Source: Pochonia chlamydosporia 170
Lineage: Eukaryota; Ascomycota; Sordariomycetes; Hypocreales; Clavicipitaceae
Direction: 5' to 3'
NCBI RefSeq assembly: GCF_001653235.2
Contig: NC_035790.1
Coordinates: forward strand, 3,286,001-3,350,000
DNA length: 64,000 bases
How positions within the stretch are numbered: the first letter of the stretch is position 1; each line of letters opens with the position of its first letter. Shown one piece after another: positions 34,301-47,620 of this stretch. The translations under genes were made by a program, and so were the position numbers. The notes beneath the pieces were generated by a model that saw only the letters and a program-made list of their open reading frames with translations, was not told the origin of the DNA and made no database searches.

Positions 34301-35381
34301 GTTGAAGCTTCTGAATAATACCCTCAAACTTGTCTCGTTCGCCTTGAATCCTATCTATTTGAAGTAGCTTATCTCGATCTTGGAGTCGTTTACGTTCAAG
34401 AACTTTCAGTTTCGCTTTCAGGTCTTCGTTTTCGCGGTTCAGGGCGGCATTAGGGGTAGATCGGCTGGCCGTGGTGGTTGGGGCTGCGCGTTTTGTAGGC
34501 GGAGGACTAGATGACGCCCCTGGGGACGTTTCTGCCGCAATTCTCTCGAGTGCTTTTGCTCTTCCCGTAGCTGGACTCGTCGGCTGTGGTGACAGTATCT
34601 CCCCATCGCTCTTCAAGGGAGAAGCTGGCCCAGTATCATCGGCTGAGCCACTGTCACGCCCGGCCTGAGAATCCACAGATGGCGTCCGTCCCGAGTCTGG
34701 TCGTGCAAGTGGGCGCATAGATCCTGGAGGCCGAACTCCGCTCACAGATCGGGTATGAGCTGCACCGGTGCGGGATGCTACAGATGAGATGGACGATACT
34801 CGTGTCGTACGTGAGGCAGGAACAGCTGGCGGCCCCATTGAGGTTCTCTGTCCGCCGACAGACGTCCTGTTTCTAGCTGCTCCAACTGCTGACGCTGACG
34901 GAACTCTGGCATTTGATGGGGTACCAGTTCGAGAAGCAGAAGTGCTTGAGGCAGCGCTGAGCTGTTTCGTTGGGGATTTCGCCGGAGACCTCACGAGACT
35001 GGTAGGGCGAGATTTTGGCACCGGGCTGGGGCTTGGAGCATTCAGACTCCTCCTCTTAGCGAGGGCAACGTCGCCGCTAGGGGCCGCCTTTGTTGCTGCC
35101 GGATTGAAGCTGCTGGGGCGGGCTGGTTTGCGAGAGGTAGGTTTGGAGCTCGGAGGTTGTGAAACGATTGTTGCCATCATCGGTTTGACGAACATACCAT
35201 ATCCCATAGGACAATCAAAGTACCTGACTCCTTGGACGCTGCCATCATTTTTTCCACTCTTGTCTTCGAGCTCAACACCAACCCACTCTCCAACCTGGAA
35301 GTTGGTCTGGCCAGCAAACCGAACGGTGGCCTTACGGCCATCGCTGAGCTGAACTATCTGGCCAGGCTTGAAGTCCGGCAT
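31383..35381 (-). CDS. ro-3: Dynactin p150Glued subunit (ro-3/DCTN1)
   Basis: This is a single exon of 1332 residues. The N-terminal CAP-Gly domain (about 1-75) is intact: PDFKPGQIVQLSDGRKATVR, then FAGQTNFQVGEWVGVELEDK, GKNDGSVQGVRYFDC and MGYGMFVKP, including the GKNDG microtubule-tip-binding loop. A basic Ser/Thr/Pro-rich linker (about 76-300) follows. Next are the long CC1 coiled coil (about 305-620) that contacts dynein intermediate chain, the dynactin family region (about 640-900, from VKLFLPDSYREDQDSVLALL) and CC2 (about 1005-1190). It is the large subunit of dynactin, the activator linking cytoplasmic dynein to cargo and microtubule plus ends; in Neurospora its loss gives ropy growth. 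The absence of introns is notable in a 4 kb frame. Confidence 0.95.
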   Translation of the reverse strand: MPDFKPGQIVQLSDGRKATVRFAGQTNFQVGEWVGVELEDKSGKNDGSVQGVRYFDCPMGYGMFVKPMMATIVSQPPSSKPTSRKPARPSSFNPAATKAAPSGDVALAKRRSLNAPSPSPVPKSRPTSLVRSPAKSPTKQLSAASSTSASRTGTPSNARVPSASAVGAARNRTSVGGQRTSMGPPAVPASRTTRVSSISSVASRTGAAHTRSVSGVRPPGSMRPLARPDSGRTPSVDSQAGRDSGSADDTGPASPLKSDGEILSPQPTSPATGRAKALERIAAETSPGASSSPPPTKRAAPTTTASRSTPNAALNRENEDLKAKLKVLERKRLQDRDKLLQIDRIQGERDKFEGIIQKLQQKYQPQQQENSELRNQLKEAESRFISIEKEQADLEAELELSVVNRQIAELDLEESQAQLEALKLKSEELELKVELLEAENADFSKGMTPEERASAGWMQMESTNERLREALIRLRDITQDQEKELRDQIAGLEDDVKEFARIRDEHDLTKEKLVQSEDAVLELKERLGDVFEFENMIEELTNKNQNLSNHIDELDDEILGLKELNQDGDELIVIHELDKKDMQMDLDFKDSVIMEQARRAGQQQSQIDDMSHTISRFRELVESLQADLDDMRASQAVTEGESEKLNDRSRAMMDLNMKLQISVAKAQVKTVDLELRRLDAQEAEQHLEIVKLFLPDSYREDQDSVLALLRFRRLAFKANLVNGLIKERINGQPHPGHEDDVLAGCDAVDKLVWVAAVCDRFVNDISHCTTEQFSAYQNSLLELEPVERALNGWIDGLRRDDLKEKKCAEELQRTIALMSHLAEVHISNGLPSFADEVYMSSLVVQSHLDSAVISLSIIKGMIQRAIPEEEEDEMCQLFAKKLDTVITQTRSTKVVAGKAVRALEDLKTRSLSLLPDTKSVFEDCEQSSRELTNLARSIGNQVHLLLTQDEGRTDPFTYGEIQNAIHQAVLDATSASETDTFSAYLTKLRIVTGQISDVAALATDLDQTEEFEVHAAPWKLRSQELKALKTVPVDAEEELRRLKEEHNEARRTIALRDEHISTVVLKIETLESRMRDAQANIERIGSLQKELEASGEQVANLKEDIEKQDRELKSLESERDKWKKIASDSRAYADGADAAGMKAGQERAVATAREMDALKKDIEGLQSAVRYLREDNRRARMTEQQNHDWLAEPLKQPSTAAEQRKALVVAEGKDVLGELVRMATTAKVFDFSTLPKDKLAWKPAKSTPQYHAAKQMEDFAAWNAWQDSVLKKSSMLRTTDAVRTRLQNPAAQLQIRLPGSDGKMKTGSGIGRAVQIVGSREWEALQSRRIAI

Positions 35382-36323
35382 TATGAATGAAACAATGAAC
35401 GTAGGATCATCGTGGTGCCGCAGTCGCGGAGAGGGATTCGGGGTGGCGGTGATGCTCTGAAGCTGATAGTGTCGAGATGAATGTCGTCAGGGGTCGAAGG
35501 TGGATGAAGCCCACACGAGTTTCCAAGACAAAAGTAAACCAAACCCAAGGCGAGCACAGAGCAGTCTCGACGCGTTTATAAGCTGTAGACGCGCCACAGA
35601 GAGCATTGTTTAGTGGCTGCAAGCCCCAAGACCCAACTTGGACACGGCAGTAACTTAGTGGCCCCAACATTCACTGTCTGGTTACATGTGACCTTGAGCC
35701 AACCCGCTGGACTTATTGGCCAGCGGGCCCCAGGTTGATGCCTGCTGCCTCAGATGTGAGGCTCCAGCACGGTTCCTGGTACTGTGGGGCCGTGCCTGCT
35801 TGGTGCGTCTGGTTATCAACATCTGAAACCACAACCAGTCAACTTTCCTGTCTGGGTCACACAATCCATCTGATCTCTCAATCAATCATTGTGTTGTAAA
35901 CTTGGCACGCAATTCCGCCTCACAAACTCCGATTCGACTGGCCATGGACACTTTCGACAACTCTCATACAGCACACAAACTCTCATGGACTTTGTGCCTG
36001 CATTCGCAGTTCGCCAAATGGCACAAGTAGTTGCACGAATTACCCCAAATTGAGCACTCAATTACAAAAACTAATCTTATCCGGTGTGGCCTTTCCAAGG
36101 TGAGGAGAAAACCTTGGTGCTTTCACAGCAAAGCCATCTTCTTTCTAAATTTTTATCATCGATCTGGCACAGCCAGGTCGTTCTAGTCTTCAATACGCCG
36201 CGTCTTTCCTCATGGAACTGCCATGGGATGTCTTTTCTGTCCTTGAAATGACAACTTCGTTCGGCGACCACGTTCCATACATCCAAATGGATCCTGTTTC
36301 CAAGCCCTCGCCTCTGGCTTTCA
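35382..36323. promoter_or_regulatory. Upstream region of dynactin p150
   Basis: A 942-base gap that should contain the p150 promoter and the 3' end of the HMG-box gene. No open frame of interest was seen. Confidence 0.5.
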
Positions 36324-38572
36324 TTAATGCCGAAAGGTTCCCTCTCTCACCCATTCCATCACCTCAAATGCCATCCTCCGCTCAGTTGCTTCATCCAAGC
36401 CTTTCCCTACTGGTACTCTGACGACAATCAATCCGTTGTCCTTTGAGCTATCCAGTATGCCTGGTTTGGTCCCGTCGTCTTCCGCACATTCTTCCACATA
36501 CACAGCCAAATCAGGATTTGGGATTCCGCGCCAAAGGCTGGCGATCCATTTCCAATGATCCACAAGTGTGTATTTGTCCGAGCTGGTCATGGCAGAGGCA
36601 TATTTGTCGGCGATGGTCAGACTAAAGCCACCCTTTACCAAGGCAACTGGCGTTTTGGGTGCAACGGCAGGCCCTCTATCATCTTCGGGAGGGGTGCATG
36701 CTTCGGTCGATAAAGCTTGCGCAACCTTTGCGTCCTTTTCCTGGTTCTGGTCCTGCGCATTCCATTCATTACAACCACCTGAGATGTGATGGGAAATCTG
36801 TTTCGACTTTTGCCGCCAAGAAAGAATGGTCTCGAAGTATGATGAGAGCACATGATCCGCGTCAACATCGTCGCCTTTTCCGACCCTGGCAGGAGTCTTT
36901 ACTGAAACACCTTCATGCTCGTCAGATTCGGCTGACCAAACTTTGAGAGCAACATCTCCACCGGCCACTATTGCCTTCTCTATAGATCTGCCAACCTCAG
37001 CGAGAAGACTTTGGTTAGCTTTCCCTTCAACAGCAATAAACGCTCCTCGTTTGTCACCACGCGGACCGTGCCGACCTGCAGAAGGCAACGGTGAAGTGAT
37101 ACTCGACAGAATGTTTAATCTTTGAGTCAAACTTGGCTCCTTTGTCGCCATTGTCTCTAAACTTGTCGAATGTGGCTCCGTCGCAGGTGAGACATTTAAT
37201 CTCGTTGACGGGATGCCCACATGCCTACTATCCACAGCTGGTGACTTCGACGGCGAGGGAGGAATTGACGTTTGGAGAGGCGGCAAGCGAAGAGACTCGT
37301 CAAACCCACTGTGTCGGCGGTTTAAGGATTCTTTGTCCAGTGACCACGAAGAGGACCCGGGCGGCCGGAGAGGTGGTGGCATGGGACCGCTCTGGGACCT
37401 TGGAAGGCTGGCCAAGTCTGGCAGAGTCGTTGCGGCGTAATGCCTCATCAAACCGGCTGCACCATCCGGCGGCGTGCGTCTCAAGTCTGGTGGTGGTGGT
37501 CTGGTTGTGTACGCTCCATGTGTTCCAGCAATCGCATGGTATCCGCCAGCACCGTTCGCACGTCGCCGTTTAATCTCCGGGGAGCTCGGTTCGCTCTTTT
37601 CCACATCTCTAACGGGTGGCAGCTGGTGATGAAACGGCAGCCCACTGGTCGGAGATTGCTCAAAGCTCGATCGACGAGACAAGGCACCAGAGTCCATCCG
37701 CCTCATGCCTGATTGGGGTTGAGACCCCAGTGTGAAGCTTCCCGCTGGTGATGTCAAGTATGGTGTTGAGGGTGTCCTCGGAGTCGAAATAGAACGGCCA
37801 TGACACTTTGGACATCGGCCATGTTCATCTGTCGGCGATGTGCTTGCCCAGTTGCTCTGGTTCTTAGCCCCCCTTCGAGGCTGGTATCGATAGTTCGGAT
37901 ACTGATGCTGGTGACGTTGCTTCTCTTCCTCTGCAAGCTTCTTCCAGTTCTCCTTGACATCCTCGCTTTCGTGTTTCCACTTATCTCCGATGATTTTGGA
38001 TATTTCAGGATTTGAAAGCTTTGGATTCTCGGCAGTAACTTGGGACTGATGGTGCTGGCGATATAAAATGAACGCTGAGACAAAACACGAGTCAGCTGGT
38101 CATCATAAGCTTCAGTGCGGGGATGCAAAGATGTCAAAGACAAGACTCCTCCACGAGATGTATCGTGGGATGATGCTTTTGGATAGGGATACCAAGTCTC
38201 CCAGAGTGGTGGAGCTGGAGGGGGGCGGACATTCATGGCAAGCTAACAGCTTGCGCGTTCCGACTCACCATTTCTTGGTCTGGGTATCTTGGGTGCTGGA
38301 GTACACAGACATATTATATCGCGAGAGCCATCTTGACCAGAGGAGCTGATGTTGAGCGGCTCAAACATGCCGTGGTTGGCATTTGCAATGTTGATAGTTG
38401 ACGCTCTCTTCCTCCCCGAACCCGATCTGAAGGGGCTAGGGGACTGTCTCCCGTCTGTTGTCAGGTTGAAGCCTCCGCTGCTCCTCAAAGGCTTCTCAAG
38501 GCTCATGTGAGGATGAAAAGAAGCACTCACGGTTTCCATGTCTCGAGTGGCCAAGGGTAGTACTTGGGTCAT
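36324..38572 (-). CDS. HMG-box transcription factor
   Basis: Exons 38572-38269 and 38074-36324 give 684 residues. The HMG box (about 94-165) is split by the 194-base intron. Exon 1 ends PKIPRPRN and exon 2 resumes AFILYRQHHQSQVTAENPKL, then SNPEISKIIGDKWKHESEDV, KENWKKLAEEEKQRHQHQYP and NYRYQPRR. This is a sequence-specific single-box type as in Rox1/Rfg1 and MAT HMG proteins, which bend DNA at AT-rich sites. The region after the box is disordered, with a short CPKC motif and basic KRRR. The C-terminal part (about 420-684) includes RSIEKAIVAGGDVALKVWSA and KYTLVDHWKWIASLWRGIPN, a conserved-looking extension of unknown role. It is probably a nuclear repressor or activator; targets are unknown. 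The start MTQVLPLATRDMETVS is the first ATG. Confidence 0.85.
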
Positions 38573-39459
38573 GGTGTGGCAGTCGGGGGGCCAAACAACG
38601 GTGAGAAACAGAAGGTGGCAAGGATGCTCACCCAGTCACGTCCCAGGCTTATACCATACCCCAACCCGTGAGATTTTTTGGGGGTCGTGATGTAACTCTC
38701 GGAGGAGAAAGCAGGAAACATGAGAAAACAGACCAGAAACAAAGCCCGGACGGCTAGGGATAATAAAGAATGAGGACGGGCGCAAGTACAAGAAAAAATT
38801 GGGAATGGTGGGAAAGGCTGTTGCCAGCGAGCATGCTCGCTGGTATTCTCACCCTCTGGACGAGTGTCAGCTCTACCACGTTTGACAATGAGAACTGGCT
38901 CGCCGACAACCCGCCTTTGGATAAGCTCATGGCTGGCTGGCTGGTGGCCGCCATTATCTGGCTCGACTGCTTCGCATTCTAAGCCAGTGGGAACTCGTAC
39001 ATGTCTCGGGAGACCACCAATGTGGGTTTGGCAGCCAGCCCCAGTTCTGCCAGAAGGTTTCGATCGCCTGTCCAGATCGGGCTCCAGGCAGAGCTTATTC
39101 CTTTGTCCGGCGAGGAAATGTATCTCCAGGAAACGACAAACTCTCTCCGCTTGGAGCTCTCGGCACTTCATCGTCCTTACTCTGCCTTTAAGATTCTACC
39201 TAACTTCCGGTAACGGATAGGCACCAGGGGACGTTTCAACGGCTTCCAAACATCTTCTCAGCATGATCAATAGTGCCAACGCCCTTATTTGCTTTCTTCC
39301 GGCCACTTCGGTTCCATTGGGGGCAGGCACTAGCATCCTTCATGGCTCAGCACGGCCGTCCAGCCTGCCCATAGGATCTGACTCTCATTCTGTCGAGCCA
39401 GGCGATCATCAGCACTGCAAAGAGTCCACTAGTATTTGCCTCCGTGTGGCTTCCTGAAC
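38573..39459. promoter_or_regulatory. Upstream region of the HMG-box gene
   Basis: About 890 bases, probably promoter and leader of the HMG-box gene. A 200-codon minus-strand frame (38569-39171) runs into the HMG start in another frame and looks like leader sequence, not a gene. Confidence 0.5.
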
Positions 39460-39677
39460 ATGAAGACCACCTTCACATCCGTACCCGCCCCAACCTCGCC
39501 CAAGGACGACAATGGCCAAGCCTACCCCCGCAGGAATGTAAGTCGGCTGGCGTCTGGAATGTCCAATGCCTGAGACAAAAGACGACGGGTCATCCGAACA
39601 CGGCTCAGCGTCCTCCTGCACGTGACGCTGAATCTGCGCCCATCTTTGACGATCAAACTCTGCAAGTGTGTGCGTAG
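39460..39677 (+). CDS. Possible small two-exon gene, 48 aa
   Basis: Exons 39460-39537 and 39609-39677 would encode 48 residues: MKTTFTSVPAPTSPKDDNGQ, then AYPRRN, joined to RPPARDAESAPIFDDQTLQ and VCA-stop. Exon 1 has the third-position C bias of the genes here and ends in a perfect GTAAGT donor. The acceptor is CTCAG. The product is hydrophilic, with no signal peptide or membrane span. A further donor-like GTGTGT in the last codons could add another exon, so the gene may be longer. I recognise no family. It was noticed by codon bias and splice signals only; chance is a real alternative. Confidence 0.38.
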
Positions 39678-40413
39678 CCTCCCCGGGTGTCCCCGTGGAA
39701 GATTGGAAGACTGCGGCTGCGCGAAAGATGGTGTGATGGTGATGCGTAGGCGCGTATGTGGTGTGTCTGGTGCTCCGGCGCTCTAGTACTATGGGGGAGG
39801 GAGGCCTGCCAAGACGGCGGCGGCAGTGGACGGACCAGTTTTCCACAGTCCCTGGATGTCTCGGGCTCGCAGGCGACGTGGTGGACGATGCCTCGCAGAA
39901 GAATGATGCTGCAGTGCCATTACTCAAGACGAAGCTAGAAGACCGTGCGTCACAATTCACGAAAGAGGCGCCCTTGGAGGTCTCGCAACATTTGATTCTT
40001 GTCTTGTGTCTTGTGTCTTGTACCTGGGCCAAAGCCGTCTACCCAGAACAAGACGTCCACGTTTGTTGCCTTGATGTCACAATCCCCTCTTCTCTCCCTC
40101 TCTCTCTCTCTCGAATACGTAGAACATCTTCTAAGTCTCCTCTTTGCTACCTGTAAAAAAAAAGCTGTACAAAGACCGGCACGATAGTAAGTGCTCAGGA
40201 GGGGAGGAAAAGTGACAACAAAAAAAAAAAAGAGCCAAAACATGCCTTGTCCCCCGGCGCCGTCTGTTCCATCTCCAGTAATAAACACAAACGTTAAAAA
40301 ACCAGTTCGTTTTGACTTTCCCCTCTAAAAACTAGGCAACACGGTAATGAGCAGCGGCTATTGGATGCAACTCAAAAATTAAATAAAACGGAAATCCCAC
40401 AAAAAATGATACA
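39678..40413. other. Intergenic, no gene seen
   Basis: About 740 bases between the small candidate gene and the RVB1 stop. It contains a C/T-rich run with TCTC repeats (40080-40120) and A-rich tracts (40155-40230). A plus-strand frame with VVDDASQKNDAAVPLLKTKL at about 39877-39936 could be an exon of something, but no splice model was convincing. Confidence 0.4.
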
Positions 40414-42362
<1,949 letters not shown>

Positions 42363-43032
42363 TTTGGCGGTTTGGCGATGCCGTTGCCAGGTGCAGTCGT
42401 TTTGTCGTGGATTTGTTTTGTGAAGAAAATGGCCCTGTGCTCGTATCCCGTATCAAGTAAGCTGTAAAACCGTTATTTCGTGCTCCGGGACCGCGCAAAA
42501 AGATTAGGTGGTCGCCAATTCGTCAGCGTGTATCTTTACAAATTTCGCGATACGATTCTTTTTCTGCCAGTTGGAGCTCCCTGGTTGAGGCGTCGCGACA
42601 AACAATTGCAGCTTTTTGCGTCACGTGATTCCTTTGTGTCTGTCACCTACCCTGTAGGGCTCGGTCGTTCACGAGGGATACCAGTTTTCGACACTTTCCA
42701 GTAGGATTTAAGGTTTTGTGAAAGAAATTACAGTTACGATTAACAATATTAGTCAGTGGGTGTGATTGCAGTATTTCAGTCCATATACAGGTTCGTAAAG
42801 TCCACCAATAGTAAACAGCATCCTCAGGTTCTGAGTCTTTAAATGTGACGACATGGGAATATGTCTCCACAAATTTCAACGTCTCCAACTCTTGTTCTCG
42901 ACTCGAAAGGCATGTTATCTCATCCACCCCAATACGGCAACTTGAAGGTCTAGTCCTCTGTCACACTCTCACGAGGCGCGAATAAAAGATCTAGACCAGG
43001 TGCGATGCAACGATGAAAGTTTCGTAGGCCAT
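42363..43032. promoter_or_regulatory. Upstream region of rvb1
   Basis: A 670-base gap between the rvb1 start and the amidase stop. It presumably holds the rvb1 promoter; GTCACGTGAT (a CACGTG core) is visible at about 42620-42629. No gene is supported. Confidence 0.45.
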
Positions 43033-45101
43033 TTAGGCCATGCCCGGTATCGTCGAGCTACGAGATTGAATTATCTCATCTAACCTTGGCGGCTGACGCT
43101 GCGGAAAGGTAGCTTCCCATGCGCTTTGGGCCCGAATCAGAAGTGCTTCCTGGTGTGCTCTCGTCGTGATCTGCATCCCGAATGCCCTTCCATTGAAATC
43201 CAAATAACCGAGAGGTAACGACGCGACCGGGTATCCTAGAGTGAGCGCTTGTTAGAATGCGGAGTGTCAGGGCCTGTCTTCACAGACCCGTGTCAAGTCA
43301 ACATTTCTGCCACTGACCTGCTGTACCGGCAATAATGTACAATGGCCCATCGCCAGGCCCAAGAATAATATCAACGCCATTCTCTTCGAGGACCTTGTCA
43401 ATGCCTCTCTTGCCACAACGATCGCGAGCGGAGGCTATGAGCTTGCGATATTGCTCCGGCTCCATGGTTGCGTGGAGGGCTCTGATGAGACCGGCTTGGT
43501 TGTTCGCACCTGATAGGAGAAAATGAGTTTTATTCGGAGCTATCCAGGACTTGTAAACTCACTTGGAGGGAGTTCCTTTGACGCATGCTCTTTGTTGAAC
43601 TCGATTAGGTCTTCGAGTGTTCGGACCTGGCAGTTGTCAATGTTCTGAAGATAGTCCTCCAGGAGACCCTTGAAAGTTGTATCTGAGCAAGAGTTAGTAG
43701 CAGTCACAATGCTCGGGTTGTGAGAAAGGGCGCCCACGAAAAGCATCCCAGATATCCATCTTTCCGCCCTCTGAAGCCTCATCCACTGACAGAAGTTTCA
43801 CTGGCTTCATCACTTTTACAACAGACTTGAGTTTCCCGTAGGCTGACTTCCAGTCCCGCAGCTAAATCGTCATAAGCACTGTAGTCAAATCATGTCTAGG
43901 TAGTAGGGGCTTATACCATTTGATCCGTAGCATCCTTCTGGTCCTTCAGGTTCTTCCTCGGAAAAAACCACTGTTTGGGTTCCAAGTAGCCGATTCGGAT
44001 ATCTCTCCAAGACCCAGTCACTGCGCTCTTATAACCACCATCCGGCACAGTCGACTGGCTCGAGTCCACAAGCACATCCAGAAGATTGGCCAGATCGAGC
44101 ACAGATTTGGTCATAGGGCCAGCCGAATCTGCCTCGAGCGTCACGGGGATAATACCATCCTGTGGGACGATCTTAAGTGTGGGTTTGATGGTATAAAGCG
44201 CAGCTCTGTCGCTCGGCATAATGAGCGAGCCCATGGTTTCAGTACCGATGGAAAATGGCGCCATTCCAGCGCTCACTGCAACAGCAGAACCGGATGAAGA
44301 GCCACCAGGGTTCTGCAAGATTGATCAGACAAAATACTTCGAGTGCATGGGAAGGCGAATGACTACGCTGTGGCCACCGGTACTGTCGACGCCATGGTGG
44401 AAGCCGCCTCGAACATATGCGGATTGTGTCTGTCCCCCAACAGCAGACCACCCCGAATCGGCAAAATTGGACCTTTGTGTGTTCAGCGGTGTGGTTTGCT
44501 GCTGGAAAGAAGGACGAACCGGTACCAAGACCACTCCTGAAAAATTGTTAGAGTGAGAAATGGCAGTCGGGCTACACAAAGGCTTACAGATAAGTTTGCC
44601 TTGCCAAGAATTATGGCGCCGGCGGCTATAAGCTCCAGGGAGTTTAGCATCATTCTGGTCATGCCTACAATCGTGGCTTAACTTACCCGTTCAATGATCC
44701 AAGCATTCTTCCTTGGATTTGAGCCTACAAGGGCGAGGCTGCCACAAGTAGTTGGCAGTCCCATATCCGGAGACGTGGCGATATTATCCTGCAAATACAC
44801 ATGAGAATTGAAAATCTACAAGCTAAATAATCTAGAGCGGTAAATGAACCTTGACGAGGATTGGAATGCCATGAAGCGGGCCGCGGACGCGGCCATTAGT
44901 ACGCTCTTCATCCAACTTTGCCGCCGCTTCGTCAAGAAGTTCGTCCGGCGCCACCGCAATAACAGCTTTCAGGTATCCATTGTACTGGACTATCTGGTCC
45001 AGGTAGAGTCTGACGAGCTGCCGACTGGTGACGGAGTTGCTGGCAAGCTTAGCTTGGAGCTCTGAGGCTGTCGCAGTGAGCAGGTTGATGCTGATTGCCA
45101 T
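43033..45101 (-). CDS. Amidase-signature family hydrolase, ten exons
   Basis: Exons are 45101-44850, 44788-44687, 44632-44588, 44536-44520, 44472-44367, 44312-43917, 43861-43738, 43682-43563, 43509-43318 and 43235-43033, giving 518 residues. The Ser-cisSer-Lys triad is readable: K84 in HGIPILVK, S179 in NPGGSSSGSAV and S203 in IGTETMGSLIMPSDRA, with the usual 24-residue serine spacing. NLSEWSWYRSNFADSGWSAV is restored only if a 17-base exon 4 is used. The C-terminal GYPVASLPLGYLDFNGRAFG, then MQITTRAHQEALL, is typical. The family cleaves amide bonds of varied substrates; this fungal branch has no assigned substrate. No signal peptide is evident, so it is probably cytosolic. The dense, in-frame set of introns supports a functional gene. 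Confidence 0.85.
44520..44536 (-). other. 17-base exon of the amidase gene
   Basis: The exon encodes EWSWY plus two bases of Arg. It is flanked by an intron ending TTTTTCAG and a 47-base intron from GTTCGT to ACAAAG with a CTGAAC branch-like site. Leaving the second intron in place causes a stop 16 codons into exon 4. Confidence 0.75.
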
Positions 45102-46307
45102 GTTGAGTCAGGAAGCCAACAGTGTTTGTTAGCAGGATGTACTTTTGTTGAATATCCAAGCAGGGAGGCTTGAGAACGAAATAAATACCGAGAAACCGCA
45201 TTTGCAGCACAGAAATGCGGGAAGAAAGGTGATGCTGGATGAGGCTTGAGCTGGGTCTTGGGACTCTTGGCAGTGGCCTGAACTATGGATAATATCCGGG
45301 CGGGTCTGGCTGCATATATGAGCATCGCTAGACATATGATGATTATTTGCGGCCACAGTCAAGTGAAGAATTTCAAGTGAGGAAAAGTTTCAGTCATGGG
45401 AGTGGTCGTCAATGGAGTGATGGTATAGTGTGTTGTTTGAGAGTAGGCGTCGTTGCAAGTGTCCAACTTATGAGAAGTCTGGCCTGCCCGCTTGCACGGC
45501 CCATTTCAATGTTGTTCGTTGTATGAAGACTTTCGTGTAAGTGCGTCGCGTTTGGAAAATCGAAAGTTGACTGAACTATATAAAACGACGGGCACTGCAA
45601 GTTTTTCTGAAGCACAACAAAGCATACCCGTCCTTTCACTATGCCCAACATCTTAGCTTCTTGATACTCTGTGTATCTACATTGACAATGCATCAAGTCC
45701 AGAACACGATTGCCATGATCCCTCTCATTGTTGCTGTCCCACAAGCCATTTCATATTCTGGGCATGAGGGAGAAATGAGAAATGCCGATGCTTGCGTGCG
45801 GTTGCAATTAATATGGCATTATATACACTTCTCATAAACCCAGACAACCCATAGCTAAATACGAGTTAACTAACTTATGCAATTTTTTCTTAAGAAAGAA
45901 GCATTACTGTAACTCAAGCTGCCTGTACAGTCCAACAACACTTAGCACAAGACTCAGTTGCACCTACAAGTCGGAGCCAGTCTTTACGTACTTAACCTCA
46001 GAGGACTATCTCTACCACTTGTTTTCGAGAAGCAACTACACTCTGGTCCAGAAACGGCAATCACACGTGTATGTGTGCGTATCATTAAGCTCGGGCAGAT
46101 AGCCAACATGAATCCTAAACATAAACGCCAATACACTATCAAGGAGTATCCCTCGAGTCAACTCATTATGATATAGCACCGTCAACTACATAAATGTTGA
46201 AGCTTCACAATACACCAGTCACAACTCACACACACAGTCTTCATATCAACATCATGTATTTTACTACCACTCCCACATCTATCATTCTATACCTATCCCA
46301 CCACCAT
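45102..46307. other. Intergenic, no gene seen
   Basis: This 1.2 kb gap lies upstream of the amidase and downstream of the EamA transporter, both on minus. It is A/T-richer than average around 45780-45930. No convincing coding sequence was found. Confidence 0.5.
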
Positions 46308-47586
46308 CTATCTAATCCTCTCCAGATTCACACTCTCCGTATACCCCCCAACACCCACCAACATAGGCGACCCCTCCGCCTCACCCACCAAATTACTCTG
46401 CATCTGCGTTTCCACATCCTCCACCTTCTGCACCGGCGCAGCCTTCTTCATAAAAATCACGCCCGCCGCACTCCCAAGTATAAGCGTACAGCCCGCAAAA
46501 CTCATCAACCCCATACGATGCCCGAATATCCAGCGGTCAAAGCTCGCAGCAAACAGCATGTGCGTGTAAATCATGGAGTTCGCCTTGTTCGTCTTATCCG
46601 CTGCCAGCCCCGCCGTCAGGAGATACTGCATGATGAAGCCCAGTCCGCCCAGGGACATCAACAGCAGCCACTGCTTCAGACTGGTCGGTGGGATCCAGCG
46701 CAGAGACGGCTGTCCAATGTCCAAGGCGGGACCGAGACCCAGCGCCGCTACGCATATGACGGTGCAGATCATGGCGAATACGTTTACCGAAATAAGGGGA
46801 TGGGCTCGTTTTCCAATGGCGCGAAGGGTGGTGAATGCGCCTGCTGCGCCGAGAACACCCAGGAAGGCTACGCCAACGGCGACAAGGCGTTCCTGGGGCG
46901 TGGTTACGTGGTCTGCCCCGGGGAGGGATCTGGACTCGGTGCTGGAATTCTTCTTGTCGGCGGGAGGTTGAGATTTGGCGAATAGAGCGGCGGGCTGGGC
47001 GATGAGAACGACGCCCAGGAGGGCTACTAGGGTTGCTAGCTGCTCGAGGCGTGTGAAGGGCTGCTTGAGGAGGAAATAGCACACGAAGCCTGCGACGCCG
47101 GGGGCGAGAAACGTGATGACGGTTGCGTCCGCGAGGGGGAGATACATCATGGACCACCACATGCCAAAGATGCCGAAGAAGCCAGTGCACCCGCGCGCAA
47201 GGAGAAGCCATCGTATTTCTCTCTTGCCGAACGGGAAGTCCGGTATGCTCATCCACCACATGTACGCCAGACAGCAGAGAGATGTGACGCCCTGTCGCAG
47301 GAGGAGCATCTGCACGGGATGCATGCCCTCGCCTTCCAGCTCGAGGAACCGGGCGCTGAGATTCATAGTCGCACCGAACAGCTGTGACAGAGCCACAAGG
47401 ATAGCTGGTTTATTCGAGATCCAAAACCTCTTCAGGACGGATGGTTTCTTCCCCGTCGTGAGATGTACAACCCCGGGGGGATGATACGGTCCATGTGGAA
47501 TGGGTGATAGTCGGCCGCGGAGAGCCGGACTCAGAGATAGACTGCGAAGGGTCTCTGCCTCTGCGGCTTGTGATTTATCGCCCCGG

Positions 47587-47620
<34 letters not shown>

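Noticed and set aside
36324..37757. A separate 477-residue gene starting inside the HMG-box exon 2
   Set aside because: The frame is open upstream straight into the HMG box, so it is one exon; the apparent start is a TTG codon.
38569..39171. 200-codon minus-strand frame before the HMG-box gene
   Set aside because: It runs through the HMG gene's leader into its start codon in a different frame; composition looks untranslated.
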